A stretch of 64,000 nucleotides of DNA from JAFDVL01 sp043783625. Its GTDB lineage: Bacteria; Acidobacteriota; Blastocatellia; RBC074. The notes beneath the pieces were generated by a model. That model was not told the origin of the DNA. It saw only the letters and a list, made by a program, of their open reading frames with translations, and searched no databases. Positions 16,831 through 25,658 of this stretch are shown in pieces. The stretch lies in contig JAYVZE010000077.1 in assembly GCA_043783625.1 (NCBI GenBank), positions 1-64,000 on the forward strand, written 5' to 3'. Every line of letters begins with the position of its first letter. Within the stretch, counting starts at the first letter, position 1. A program made the position numbers and the translations under genes.

Positions 16831-17736
16831 ATGACAGCTCAACCACATCATCACGATCACGCCCCCTCGCACAATCCGCAACGCATCCTCTTAATCGTAT
16901 TGGCTTTGAATATCATCTACATGCTCGCTGAAGCCATTGGCGGGTGGTGGGCGAACAGTCTGGCTTTGCTTTCAGATGCCGGGCACATGTTCGCCGATGT
17001 CGCGGCCTTAGCTTTGTCATTATTGGCTGGCCGCTTCGCTGCGCGCCCCGCCACTCCGAACAAAACGTACGGATATTATCGAATGGAAATTCTGGCGGCA
17101 CTCGCAAATGGCGTCACGCTGATCGGAGTGTCACTACTGATTTGTTACGAAGCCTATCATCGTTTGCATCAGGCCGAAGCGATCCAGGCGAAAATTATGA
17201 TTCCAATTTCCATCGGCGGATTAATCGTCAATTTGATTTCCGCCAAAGTTTTACACGGAGCGCACGAACATGATTTAAATTTGCGTGGAGCCTTTCTGCA
17301 TGTTATTGGAGATTTATTAGGATCGCTCGCCGCTATCGTGGCGGGTGTCCTGGTTCTATGGCAGGGATGGTTGTGGGCTGACCCTGTTTTCAGCGTCTTG
17401 ATTTGCATCCTGATCGTTTTTAGTTCGTGGCGATTAGTGACCGAAGCCGTGAACATTTTGTTAGAAGGAACACCATCGCACATTAATACGGCTGCGGTTG
17501 AAGCCGCGATGCGAACGGTAGCAGGAGTGCGCGATATTCACGATTTACACATCTGGACCATCACCTCAAATCGTCATTCGATTACCGCTCATGTCATCAT
17601 TGATGAAGGCAGTAACAGCTATCAAATTTTGCGCGAACTACGCGAATTATTGTCTGAGAAATTTAAGCTCTCGCATTCAACGTTGCAGATGGAAGACCCG
17701 TATCTTTCGGCGATGGTGAAATTGAAAAAACGGTGA
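16831..17736 (+). CDS. cation diffusion facilitator (CzcD/ZitB-like zinc exporter)
   Basis: CDF proteins export Zn2+ and similar divalent metals from the cytoplasm in exchange for protons. A His-rich N-terminus (HHHDHAPSH) is followed by six membrane helices. The metal site residues are visible in SDAGHMFADV (helix 2, H-x3-D) and HVIGDLLGS (helix 5, H-x3-D). The C-terminal cytoplasmic domain DIHDLHIWTITSNRHSITAH is the standard dimerisation fold. Length (301) is typical. It follows psuG by 30 bp and is probably co-transcribed. Confidence 0.93.
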   Translation: MTAQPHHHDHAPSHNPQRILLIVLALNIIYMLAEAIGGWWANSLALLSDAGHMFADVAALALSLLAGRFAARPATPNKTYGYYRMEILAALANGVTLIGVSLLICYEAYHRLHQAEAIQAKIMIPISIGGLIVNLISAKVLHGAHEHDLNLRGAFLHVIGDLLGSLAAIVAGVLVLWQGWLWADPVFSVLICILIVFSSWRLVTEAVNILLEGTPSHINTAAVEAAMRTVAGVRDIHDLHIWTITSNRHSITAHVIIDEGSNSYQILRELRELLSEKFKLSHSTLQMEDPYLSAMVKLKKR

Positions 17737-17737
17737 T

Positions 17738-17806
17738 CGGTGGACGGTGGGCAGTGGTCGGAAAATATTCCTACCGACCCCCGCTCACCGACCCCGACCA
17801 CTACAA
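17738..17806. repeat. GGTCGG-type extragenic inverted repeat
   Basis: The spacer before the permease gene consists of two imperfectly complementary halves: CGGTGGGCAGTGGTCGG and CCGACCCCCGCTCACCG, separated by AAAATATTCCTA. The sequence is built of variations on GGTCGGTGG. It can fold into a hairpin of about 17 bp and occupies almost the whole gap between the CDF and permease genes. It has no coding sense and no T-run. Confidence 0.55.
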
Positions 17807-17809
17807 TTT

Positions 17810-19039
17810 ATGACTTTTGAGCTATTCATCGCGCTCCGATACTTACGCGCCAAACGCCGTCAAGCCACTGTTTCCGTTATCACTGGTGTAGCCATTACAG
17901 GTATTGCGGTCGGCGTCGCTGCATTATTGGTTGCGCTCGCGCTCGCCACCGGGTTCCGCGAAGAAGTGCAGGACAAAATTCTGGGCGGAACCGCGCATCT
18001 GAATTTGCTCAAGCCCGACAACAGCGGCATCGAAAATTATCGTGATCTGGCTTCGCGCCTGAATCATGTGCAGGGAGTCAAAGCTGCTACTGCTACGATG
18101 TACGATCAGGTGTTGCTGAGCGCAAATGATCGGCAGGAACCTGCAATTTTAAAAGGCGTAGACCTCAGCACAACTGATAAAAATGCGAACGAGATTTTCG
18201 CTACCACCATTGAAGGAAACCCGAACGATTTATCTGCCTCCACCGAAACTGATGGCATCATTATCGGCAAAGAACTCGCACGCGTAATGAACCTCAAACG
18301 CGGCGATGTCGTGACGGCATATTCAGCGAAGACACGTTTGACTCCCGTTGGAACTGAGCCTCTGACAAAAGAATTTCGCGTTGTAGGTTTTTCGTCTTCG
18401 GGGCTATACGAATACGATGCGCATTGGGCGTATGTTTCTTTGGCCGCCGCCCAACGGCTCAACGGCGAAGGCGATGTTGCAGGCGTAATTCAAATGAAAG
18501 TGGATGATTTATACGCCGTCAAAGAAATCGGGCAACGTGTCATTGAAGCCACTGGCGCGGGCTTCATGACACAAAACTGGCAGGAATTAAATCGTTCCTT
18601 ATTCGCGGCGTTCAAGCTGCAACAATCACTTATCGTAGTTTTCTTTTCGTTGTTGATTGCTATCGCCGCGCTGAACATCATTACAACTTTGACGATGGCA
18701 GTGATTGAAAAACAAGGCGATATTGCGATCCTGCGAGCGCAAGGCGCGACCGCGAAAAGCATCAGCAAAATTTTTATGTGGCAGGGAGTAATGATTGGAA
18801 TTATTGGCGCAACACTGGGAGTAATGTTAGGATTATTTTTGAGCTGGCTGGCTAATCAATACAAGTTGATTTCGATCCCGGCAGAGATTTATTCCATCTC
18901 GTATATCACCTTGAAAGTCCGCGTCGTACCTTGTTTCTGGATCGCTTTATTAGCGGTTTTAATCAGCTTTCTGGCGACGATTTATCCAGCGCGTGCCGCC
19001 TCAAAAGTTCAACCCGTAGAAGCCCTGCGGTATGAATAA
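17810..19039 (+). CDS. LolC/LolE-type ABC transporter permease
   Basis: ATG 17810 (MTFELFIALRYLRAKRRQ) gives the typical N-terminus of LolC/E permeases; the upstream in-frame GTG at 17747 lies in the extragenic repeat and is unlikely. A first membrane helix (VITGVAITGIAVGVAALLVALAL) is followed by a large periplasmic domain with FREEVQDKILGGTAHLNLL, then three C-terminal helices in the FtsX fold, ending in YPARAASKVQPVEALRYE. Such permeases extract lipoproteins from the inner membrane with a LolD ATPase, which is not adjacent here. An ATPase lies at 34.3 kb but next to its own permease. Confidence 0.88.
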   Translation: MTFELFIALRYLRAKRRQATVSVITGVAITGIAVGVAALLVALALATGFREEVQDKILGGTAHLNLLKPDNSGIENYRDLASRLNHVQGVKAATATMYDQVLLSANDRQEPAILKGVDLSTTDKNANEIFATTIEGNPNDLSASTETDGIIIGKELARVMNLKRGDVVTAYSAKTRLTPVGTEPLTKEFRVVGFSSSGLYEYDAHWAYVSLAAAQRLNGEGDVAGVIQMKVDDLYAVKEIGQRVIEATGAGFMTQNWQELNRSLFAAFKLQQSLIVVFFSLLIAIAALNIITTLTMAVIEKQGDIAILRAQGATAKSISKIFMWQGVMIGIIGATLGVMLGLFLSWLANQYKLISIPAEIYSISYITLKVRVVPCFWIALLAVLISFLATIYPARAASKVQPVEALRYE

Positions 19040-19047
19040 AAATATAT

Positions 19048-19066
19048 GATAGGCGTCCCGCCTGTC
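19048..19066. repeat. REP-like palindrome, copy 1
   Basis: GATAGGCGTCCCGCCTGTC lies between two converging genes. It matches the reverse complement of 49561-49579 at 18 of 19 positions and is close to an internal palindrome (ACAGGCGG...CCGCCTGT-like). Confidence 0.6.
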
Positions 19067-19071
19067 ACTCT

Positions 19072-20331
19072 TTATAACTTAATTTCCAGTCCTTCAATAT
19101 CACCCAAAACCGTCACAGCTATCGCTTCAAGTTTGAAAACCTCATTCATTAATCGCTGAATATCCTCTGTGGTGACGGCATTGATTTTGGCGATCACTTC
19201 ATCAGGCGTAATGAATTCTTGCCAGGTCATTTCCTGCCCGGCAAGAGAATTCATCCGCGCAGAACTGGATTCCAGTGCCAGCATTAAACTGGTTTTCAGT
19301 TGATCTTTATTGCGCTGCAATTCGCTTGAACTGACGCCTTCGACTTTCAGTTTATTAATTTCTTTGAGCGTCGCTTCGATGGTCGGATTAATATTTTCAG
19401 TCGAAGCTCCGGCGTAAATACTGAGGTAAGCGGTGTCAATATATTCGGTCAACGAAGAGCCAATTGTGTATACCAATCCGAGATCTTCACGGACAGATTG
19501 AAACAACCGCGAACTCATCCCACCGCCCAAAATTGTGCACAGCACATTCATCGCATAGTGATCTTTACTGAGTAACGACGGGCATTGCGCACCAATGACC
19601 AGATGCGATTGTTCGAGTTCGGCTTTGTGCCGGAGCGTAATATGCCGAACGGGAGCGGGAGTAACAATGGGCGAACCTGCTCCGAGTGGTCGCAGGTGAG
19701 AAAAATGTTGGTTGACTAAATCCAGCCACGCTTCGTGCGTGATGTTGCCAGCCGCCGCGATGACCAGATTTTCGGGACGGTACGAGCTTTCATAAAACTT
19801 TCTGACACTACTGGAATTAAAGGTAGCCAGCGTCTCAGGAGTCCCTAAAATCGGGCGTCCCAATGAATGATTGGGGTAATATTTTTCTGAAAAAAGTTCG
19901 TAGACTAAATCATCCGGCGTGTCTTCAACCATCTTGATTTCTTCAAGAATGACATTCCGCTCTTTGTTGAGTTCGACTTCATCGAAGACCGGAGCAGTGA
20001 CTAAATCGGCGATTAGTTCAAAGGCTTGCGGCAAATGTTCATCCAGAACTTTGTTGGTGAAGCCCACCGAATCACGCGAAGTGAACGCATCCAGATAACC
20101 GCCGAGTGCATCTGATTCATCAGCGATTTGGACGGCAGTGCGGCGGCGCGTTCCCTTAAAAAGCGTATGCTCAATGAAGTGAAACATGCCGTTGACATCA
20201 GGTGTTTCATGCCGCGAACCTTCGCGCAGGAAAACGCCGAAGCTGACAGAGCGCACATACGGCATTTGTTCAGAGACGACGACAATGCCGTTATCAAGGG
20301 TGGTTTTGCGAACGTTTGAATCAGTACTCAT
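19072..20331 (-). CDS. M16-family zinc peptidase (processing protease-like)
   Basis: The N-terminal domain carries the inverted zinc motif in FHFIEHTLFKGT (HxxEH), with the distal Glu in the ERNVILEEIKMVED segment. This is the active subunit type of M16B peptidases such as mitochondrial processing peptidase beta and bacterial PqqL/YmxG-like proteases. A second, inactive half follows, with QSVREDLGLVYTIGSSL. ATG 20331 (MSTDSNVRKTTLDNG) is chosen because starting at 20451 would overlap the antitoxin gene and adds residues unlike the family; GGA lies a few bases upstream. The 419 residues fit. No signal peptide, so it is cytoplasmic. Confidence 0.93.
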   Translation of the reverse strand: MSTDSNVRKTTLDNGIVVVSEQMPYVRSVSFGVFLREGSRHETPDVNGMFHFIEHTLFKGTRRRTAVQIADESDALGGYLDAFTSRDSVGFTNKVLDEHLPQAFELIADLVTAPVFDEVELNKERNVILEEIKMVEDTPDDLVYELFSEKYYPNHSLGRPILGTPETLATFNSSSVRKFYESSYRPENLVIAAAGNITHEAWLDLVNQHFSHLRPLGAGSPIVTPAPVRHITLRHKAELEQSHLVIGAQCPSLLSKDHYAMNVLCTILGGGMSSRLFQSVREDLGLVYTIGSSLTEYIDTAYLSIYAGASTENINPTIEATLKEINKLKVEGVSSSELQRNKDQLKTSLMLALESSSARMNSLAGQEMTWQEFITPDEVIAKINAVTTEDIQRLMNEVFKLEAIAVTVLGDIEGLEIKL

Positions 20332-20395
20332 CTGATCCAATATAACAAATCGTGTAGATGAATGGCAGTGAGAGGGGTTGAATCTTTGATCGTAA

Positions 20396-20788
20396 TTATG
20401 CAGCTTTACGTTTAGGTTTCGCTTTACTATGTGCGATGAGGTATTCGCCAATTTTTTCAGAGAGCTGCTGAATGAATTGTGGATTTTCTATGACGGCGGC
20501 AATAGGCAGATTTTTTTGCTTGGAAGTCGGAATATTTTTCCCTAAAGCTTCGCGCAGGGTTTGATTGATTTGCGTTTGATATGGCGCAGCATTGGACTGT
20601 TCCGCCCGCGTTTTGAATTCGGCGACAATATCATCGTCGAGCCAGATATTGACGCGAACTTTTCTAACACCGCGAGGAAGAACATTCATGCGAGCTTTTG
20701 CTAAATCGAAACGAAATTCTTCTTCGACATTTTCTTCAGTGAAATTATCTACAGGCTCTTTCAGGTTTTTAGCGATTTTGTTCGACAT
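20396..20788 (-). CDS. brnA: BrnA-family antitoxin
   Basis: BrnA is the ribbon-helix-helix antitoxin that neutralises BrnT and represses the operon. The central part RGVRKVRVNIWLDDDIVAEF followed by KTRAEQSNAAPYQTQINQTL and REAL is the BrnA signature. At 130 residues it is longer than most BrnA proteins; the added C-terminal 40 residues (IENPQFIQQLSEKIGEYLI, then a basic KAKPKRKAA tail) are unusual. Its ATG overlaps the end of brnT by 20 bp, the normal toxin-first order. Confidence 0.88.
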   Translation of the reverse strand: MSNKIAKNLKEPVDNFTEENVEEEFRFDLAKARMNVLPRGVRKVRVNIWLDDDIVAEFKTRAEQSNAAPYQTQINQTLREALGKNIPTSKQKNLPIAAVIENPQFIQQLSEKIGEYLIAHSKAKPKRKAA

Positions 20789-21056
20789 ACAGGATTCTCA
20801 TATCGTTATTGGCTTTGCGGGCATGAATGATTCTGATCCGTTCACTACGTTCTGTAAAAACAGCAAATAGTAATCCTCTTCGAGAAAGTCCAATTATCTG
20901 GTAACACTCTTCATCCAATGAATGGTCATCGTCAAAAATTTCCACCCTTAGCGGATCGTCAAAAACTTCAATTGCTTCATCAAACGAAACACCATGCTTT
21001 GCTGCATTTATAGCCGCTTTATCCTCGTCCCACTCAAACCGTCCATCGTCGTGCAT
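20769..21056 (-). CDS. brnT: BrnT-family ribonuclease toxin
   Basis: BrnT is a small RelE-like ribonuclease that stops translation when BrnA is degraded. Hallmarks are FEWDEDKAAINAAKHGVSF at the N-terminus, EVFDDPLRVE, and the C-terminal RIRIIHARKANNDM with the conserved Arg and His residues. ATG 21056 is preceded by GGAGG, a strong ribosome binding site, giving 95 residues, the usual length; the in-frame start at 21086 is less likely. It begins 31 bp after the stop of the NamZ fusion gene. Confidence 0.9.
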   Translation of the reverse strand: MHDDGRFEWDEDKAAINAAKHGVSFDEAIEVFDDPLRVEIFDDDHSLDEECYQIIGLSRRGLLFAVFTERSERIRIIHARKANNDMRILYVEQNR

Positions 21057-21086
21057 CTCGCCTCCAATATACACACCTATACACAC

Positions 21087-23498
21087 TTAGTACAATAAAT
21101 ATTTTTGCCTCACCATTTTGAATTTTTCCAAATCGCCTTCCCAAATTTGTTTGAGAGCTTTGGCTTCGCTGCCTTGTTTGAAAGCAGTGAAAATTTTATC
21201 GCTGACCAGCAGGCGGTTGAATTTCTCTACATTAAATTCTTTCGGATAAAGTTTATAAATTTGCGCAGCGATTTCTAAGCCCGTCAATACAGGCTCAAAT
21301 GTATTTCGATTCGTGACGAACACGTTGACGCCGCCGCATTCCATGCCTTTGTTGGTGCTGGCGTTCGGGGTGAATCGCACCGGCACAAAACGGACGCCGC
21401 TTAATTTTGCAGCATTCAAAGCTTCGGCTAATTTGCGTCCGTCAATGTACGGTGCGCCTAAAATTTCAAAGGGCGTATCTGTCCCGCGTCCGACCGAAAC
21501 ATTTGTTGTTTCCAGCAAAGCGATGCCGGGATACAACGTAGCTTCCGTCAGGCTGCGCATGTTCGGCGAAGGGTTAATCCACGTCAGCCCCGTTTCATCG
21601 AACCATGCGCTGCGTCGCCAGTTTTCTACTTTTACCACTTGCAAATCCGCATTGATGTTGCGTTCGCCGTTGTAAAGCTGCGCTAATTCTCCCATAGTCA
21701 TTCCGTGCCTGAGCGGAATTTGATTGTGCGCGATGAAGGATAATTTATCAGAATCAGCAATCGGCCCTTCGACATCGGAACCGTTGATCGGGTTAACGCG
21801 GTCGAGGACTACGAACTTGATTTTATTTTTTGCGGCGGCCTCCATCGCTAGCACCATTGTTGATGGATATGTCCAAAAACGTGCACCGATGTCCTGAATG
21901 TCGAAAACCAGCACATCAATATTTTTCAGCATTTCATCGGTAGGCTTCCGCGCTTCGCCGTACAAACTTAAAATCGGCAGACCTGTTTTTTCGTCTTTTG
22001 AATCGGTGATTTTTTCCTGATCCAATGCGCCGCGAATGCCATGTTCGGGCGAAAACAACGTCGTAAGTTTTACGTCAGGCGCTTTGAATAACAGGTCAAT
22101 AATGCTGTTGCCATTTTGATCTTTGCCCGTTTGATTGGTGATGAGTCCGATGCGCTTACCTCTCAAAATTGAAAAATTGTCGCGGGCTAATACGTCTATA
22201 CCGTTAAGAGTATTGAGTGCTGAGTGTTGAGTGGTGAGTGCTGAATCTGTCCCAGTTGCATTGCGTATAAGCGAAGTGCGCCATTGAATTTTATCGGTGA
22301 TTGCAGCGGTCACGATTGTGGCAACGCGAGCGCGGAGGCTGCCGATATCCGCAGGTTTTTTTGAATCAAGTTTTGGATGGACACGATTGCTTAGGAACAC
22401 AACAAATGTTTCGCTACTTGGGTCAAGCCATAACCCTGTGCCTGTAAATCCGGTGTGTCCGAAGCTACCGACTGCGAATAAATCGCCACGATTCGCCGAA
22501 AAACCTGTAAAAATATCCCAGCCCAAACCGCGTACATTGCCGTCGCTTGCATTGCCGCCGGAAGCGCGTCCTTCGGTCATTCGCGCTACGCCCATTTGAC
22601 TTAAAATTCTTGTGCCGTCGAGCGAGCCGCCATTCAAAATCATCTGGCAATATCGCGCCAAATCATCCGCCGCAGAAAATAATCCAGCGTGACCCGCTAC
22701 GCCGCCGAGCAAATACGCGCGCGGGTCATGCACGATGCCACGTTTGATTTCATTGCTTGCGTTGCGCTCTGCCTCATAAAATTTTTCGGTTGGAGCAATG
22801 CGCGTCTGCAAATTTTTTGCGGGCGTGTATCCTGTGTCTTTCATGCCCAGCGGGCGATAAATATTTTCGGCAGCGAATTCGTTTAGCGGTTTGCCACTGA
22901 TGCGATGTACGAGTTCGCCAAGGACTTCAAAATTTACATCGGAGTAAATAAATTTCGACCCGACTTCGGCAATCGGCGCGAGCTTCCAAATATTTTCCCA
23001 GGCTTTTTCTGCGCCTTGATGGTAATCCTCAATCGCGTTGTCCGGCATCAATCCCGAACGATGCGTGAGCAATTGTTCGACGGTAATATTTTTTTTGCCC
23101 GTCTCGCCGAACTCAGGAATGTAGCGTGACACCGGATCACCGAGCCGAATCTTGCCACGCTCCACCAAAATCATCACCGAAGTCGCCGTCGCTACAACCT
23201 TCGTCAGTGAAGCCAAATCGAAAATTGTATCCGGCGTCATGGCTTCGACATTGGGTTCAAGTGCGCGATTACCAAAGGCTTTGTGATAGACAATTTTACC
23301 TTGTCGTCCAACTAAGATGACGGCTCCGGGCAATTGTTTTTTGGCAATTTCGGCAGTGACAGCTTCGTCAATGTAGGCAAGTTGCTGGCTCGACATCCCG
23401 ACCGATTCGGGAACGACAGACGGCAAATTTTGCGCGAAGACAAGCTGAAAAAATACCGAACAAATAATCAGGGCGACGAGAGATTGGATTGTTTTCAT
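21087..23498 (-). CDS. fusion of a serine beta-lactamase-like hydrolase and a NamZ-type exo-N-acetylmuramidase (DUF1343)
   Basis: After a signal peptide (residues 1-22) comes a class C beta-lactamase/transpeptidase-like domain with the catalytic SLTK at 97-100, YSDVN near 185 and HTGFTGTG. From about residue 435 a full DUF1343 domain follows: GIDVLARDNF, RIGLITNQTGKDQNG, TLFSPEHGIRG, LSLYGEARKPT, VLVFDIQDIGARFWTY, then WINPSPNMRSL and GTDTPFEILGAP. NamZ enzymes remove terminal MurNAc from peptidoglycan fragments; the hydrolase may act on the stem peptides, so one secreted protein could recycle muropeptides. The linker is made of low-complexity repeat DNA (see 22203-22246). Confidence 0.92.
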   Translation of the reverse strand: MKTIQSLVALIICSVFFQLVFAQNLPSVVPESVGMSSQQLAYIDEAVTAEIAKKQLPGAVILVGRQGKIVYHKAFGNRALEPNVEAMTPDTIFDLASLTKVVATATSVMILVERGKIRLGDPVSRYIPEFGETGKKNITVEQLLTHRSGLMPDNAIEDYHQGAEKAWENIWKLAPIAEVGSKFIYSDVNFEVLGELVHRISGKPLNEFAAENIYRPLGMKDTGYTPAKNLQTRIAPTEKFYEAERNASNEIKRGIVHDPRAYLLGGVAGHAGLFSAADDLARYCQMILNGGSLDGTRILSQMGVARMTEGRASGGNASDGNVRGLGWDIFTGFSANRGDLFAVGSFGHTGFTGTGLWLDPSSETFVVFLSNRVHPKLDSKKPADIGSLRARVATIVTAAITDKIQWRTSLIRNATGTDSALTTQHSALNTLNGIDVLARDNFSILRGKRIGLITNQTGKDQNGNSIIDLLFKAPDVKLTTLFSPEHGIRGALDQEKITDSKDEKTGLPILSLYGEARKPTDEMLKNIDVLVFDIQDIGARFWTYPSTMVLAMEAAAKNKIKFVVLDRVNPINGSDVEGPIADSDKLSFIAHNQIPLRHGMTMGELAQLYNGERNINADLQVVKVENWRRSAWFDETGLTWINPSPNMRSLTEATLYPGIALLETTNVSVGRGTDTPFEILGAPYIDGRKLAEALNAAKLSGVRFVPVRFTPNASTNKGMECGGVNVFVTNRNTFEPVLTGLEIAAQIYKLYPKEFNVEKFNRLLVSDKIFTAFKQGSEAKALKQIWEGDLEKFKMVRQKYLLY
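22203..22246. repeat. low-complexity CACTCA-type repeat inside the fusion linker
   Basis: On the plus strand the DNA reads as imperfect copies of GAGTGCTGAGT / GAGTGTTGAGT / GAGTGGTGAGTGCTGA, i.e. repeated CACTCA on the coding strand. It encodes the Ser/Ala/Thr/Leu-rich linker between the two enzyme domains and preserves the frame. It looks like intergenic simple repeat DNA captured in a gene fusion. Confidence 0.6.
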
Positions 23499-23590
23499 AG
23501 CACGGGAATAATAAGTCTATCGGGTGAAGACTCCAAGAAAAGAATGGTGAAGTTGATGGGTGAGGTTTATTGTTTGTGTGGGAGAGCGAA

Positions 23591-24085
23591 CTATTCTTTA
23601 GTTGATTTTCGTTCAGTAACCGGATGAGCCACTAAATTGACAGTCGTATGATCTGTCGCGCTTGGCGCAGGATTCATCAGCCAATAATCCTGTTGTGGCA
23701 GGGAAAGTTCAGCAGTTTTGGCGCGTTGTTCGCTGCGTTCAGCCAGCAAGCGAAACGGTGTAGAGAAAAATAGGGTGAAGAAGCGCAGTTTGAGTGCCAG
23801 GAAGCAAACAGGAATCAAAATAAAATTAGCGAGCAGAGCGAGAAAAAACTGTCCAAAGATTTGCCACGAATTGGTCACGCTACGATCCGCCGCTTTTTCC
23901 GGTGCGCTTTTGAAAAAAAGCCCGGCATATTGCGCCAACAATTTTTCAAATGCCTCATCGGCCTGCGCGAGCAATTTATTTCCGCCCGAAGACAACGCTT
24001 TCGTGACGCGCTCCAGATTCGTGCCGCAGGACGGGCAAAATTTGCGCTCTTGAGAATTTTCTTTTCCGCAGGTTGGGCAGAACAT
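23591..24085 (-). CDS. zinc-ribbon membrane protein
   Basis: The N-terminus MFCPTCGKENSQERKFCPSC is a double CxxC zinc ribbon of the zinc_ribbon_2 type. A linker of about 60 residues leads to one long hydrophobic stretch (FFLALLANFILIPVCFLALKL), then a cytoplasmic tail. A good ribosome binding site (GAGGAAA) precedes ATG 24085. Such small zinc-ribbon/TM proteins are common and of unknown role. It is 79 bp downstream of the AT-rich cassette but has its own start signal and different base composition, so I treat it as separate. Confidence 0.75.
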   Translation of the reverse strand: MFCPTCGKENSQERKFCPSCGTNLERVTKALSSGGNKLLAQADEAFEKLLAQYAGLFFKSAPEKAADRSVTNSWQIFGQFFLALLANFILIPVCFLALKLRFFTLFFSTPFRLLAERSEQRAKTAELSLPQQDYWLMNPAPSATDHTTVNLVAHPVTERKSTKE

Positions 24086-24164
24086 AAGGTTTCCTCGCTG
24101 ATAAGTTTTGATAATTTACCCTACGAAGGTGAGAGGGAAGATGTTCGGGGATTTGTATTTATCC

Positions 24165-25271
24165 CTACCAATTCATGGATAACTGAATTGATGACGACTT
24201 TGGGAATGAATTAACCGATGATTTTAATGAGTTGCATTTACCCTTTTTCTCCTCGCAGATAATTTTATAGGTTGTTATGTTGTCCAGTGCCAGTTGTACA
24301 CGTGAAATTTTATAGTTTAACTCTTTTTCATGTTTTAGATTTAGAAGCGTTCGTTCTCCATGCAAAGCAGTGTAAAAAGGTTTACTCGTTACGATAGTAG
24401 AGTTGAATTCAGCCAAGGTTGCTGAAATGCGAGTTTCAGTTGAAGGGCCAACAACTAAAAACTCAAGGTCACGCTTAACCTCGTTGGAAATGCTTCTCAT
24501 TTCTTCTAATATCTTGCTGAACTCAATATCATTTCGCTGCCTACATTGTGCAAGAATGGCTACTTTATTTATATAAGGGCGGTTTTTAAGCCAGTCAATT
24601 ACATTTTGATAATCGGTTTTGTCATAAAAGAATAAGAATGGAATGGTTGGAATCCCTTCTCTTACAAAAGCATCGTGAGAAATAAAATTACGGTCTTGGT
24701 TAATGATTTGGTCAAATCTTGGTTGCTTGTCCCACACGGAAAATGTACAGCTAGTTACAAATTCAAAACCTAAGCGTGCAATTCGTTTCCACAGGTTTCT
24801 GCTATTTGTGATTTCCCAAAAACGCTCAATTAAATAATCATTTCCCGTGCCAATTAGGACAATCCTAGCATCTGCTGGTAGCTTAAAAAAACGGCGAAGC
24901 TCATCTGGGCTTTCAACTTTTAGATCACCTTGTTCGTTTAAAATATTTCCAAGTGAAACTGCAAACAATGAGCGAAGATTACATTGAAGCGGCGAGGGCA
25001 ATCCATCTGTAACGGCAGGTATGAATGCAGGAAGAAGAATCTTTTCTTGATTAGCTGTTTGTGGCGTTGGGTAATGCCTACTGTGTGTATCTCTAAAATG
25101 TTGTGCGATGCGTTTGGGGTCATGGCAGCCAATAACGTGAATATCCCTGCGATGAATTGATTCAAAAGTAGTTGGTCCATTACATCTTCCTGAAACTCCA
25201 TAAGGACAGACTTTGCAGGCAGTAGGAAATAGCTGTAAGGGGCGTTGTTTCCATTGGTTAACAAAACTCAT
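24165..25271 (-). CDS. unknown 368-residue protein with Cys-rich N-terminus, last gene of the XRE/ImmA cassette
   Basis: Not firmly identified. The N-terminus has C19, C22, C30 and C49 (CKVCPYGVSGRC, then GCHDP), a spacing that could hold zinc or an iron-sulfur cluster. The middle alternates strands and helices: ARIVLIGTGNDYLIERFW, GFEFVTSCTFSVWDKQPRFD, EGIPTIPFLFFYDKTD, INKVAILAQCRQRND, LEFLVVGPSTETRIS. This barrel-like order faintly resembles DUF4417 proteins of mobile elements. There is no signal peptide. It starts 3 bases after the preceding gene, so the two are translationally coupled. Base composition is AT-rich. It is the probable effector of the cassette; biochemical role unknown. Confidence 0.7.
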   Translation of the reverse strand: MSFVNQWKQRPLQLFPTACKVCPYGVSGRCNGPTTFESIHRRDIHVIGCHDPKRIAQHFRDTHSRHYPTPQTANQEKILLPAFIPAVTDGLPSPLQCNLRSLFAVSLGNILNEQGDLKVESPDELRRFFKLPADARIVLIGTGNDYLIERFWEITNSRNLWKRIARLGFEFVTSCTFSVWDKQPRFDQIINQDRNFISHDAFVREGIPTIPFLFFYDKTDYQNVIDWLKNRPYINKVAILAQCRQRNDIEFSKILEEMRSISNEVKRDLEFLVVGPSTETRISATLAEFNSTIVTSKPFYTALHGERTLLNLKHEKELNYKISRVQLALDNITTYKIICEEKKGKCNSLKSSVNSFPKSSSIQLSMNW

Positions 25272-25274
25272 ATT

Positions 25275-25637
25275 TTAATATAGGCAAACTTTTACTAAGA
25301 TTTCTGTTTCCGTAAAATTGGTTGACACGACCTCACCTTTTAATTCTCCGCCTTTGATTTCAATAGCAGTATTTATTTTTGATGCTACTGACGAAGGGAC
25401 GAAGCCAAGAAGCCCAAGATCGGCCAGAACCAATATTCTTGCACCTTGCTTGATTGCAAAAATAAACATTCCACGCACTGCTTGTTGGGCTGCTTCTGTC
25501 GTCTCAGCTAACTTAAAAGTCCAGCAAGTTTGAGGCTGAATATCTATTGCTACTTCAAGATTGGAAATGGGAGAACCTTGTCGAACTCGAACAATAGGTT
25601 CTTTTTTTCTGGTAGGTAGTTGTACACCTTTACTCAT
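25275..25637 (-). CDS. unknown 120-residue protein of the XRE/ImmA cassette
   Basis: No family recognised. The protein has a basic N-terminus (LPTRKKEPIVRVRQG), then a likely beta/alpha fold: NLEVAIDIQPQTCWTFKLAE, TTEAAQQAVRGMFIFAIKQG, ARILVLADLGLLGF, and a final strand pair. It has no signal peptide. It lies 21 bp after the metalloprotease gene and 3 bp before the 368-residue gene. The tight spacing to the latter suggests the two products act together, for example as a complex or as an inhibitor and target. This is inferred from position alone. Confidence 0.65.
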   Translation of the reverse strand: MSKGVQLPTRKKEPIVRVRQGSPISNLEVAIDIQPQTCWTFKLAETTEAAQQAVRGMFIFAIKQGARILVLADLGLLGFVPSSVASKINTAIEIKGGELKGEVVSTNFTETEILVKVCLY

Positions 25638-25658
25638 AATTACTCCTTTAAAATTACG

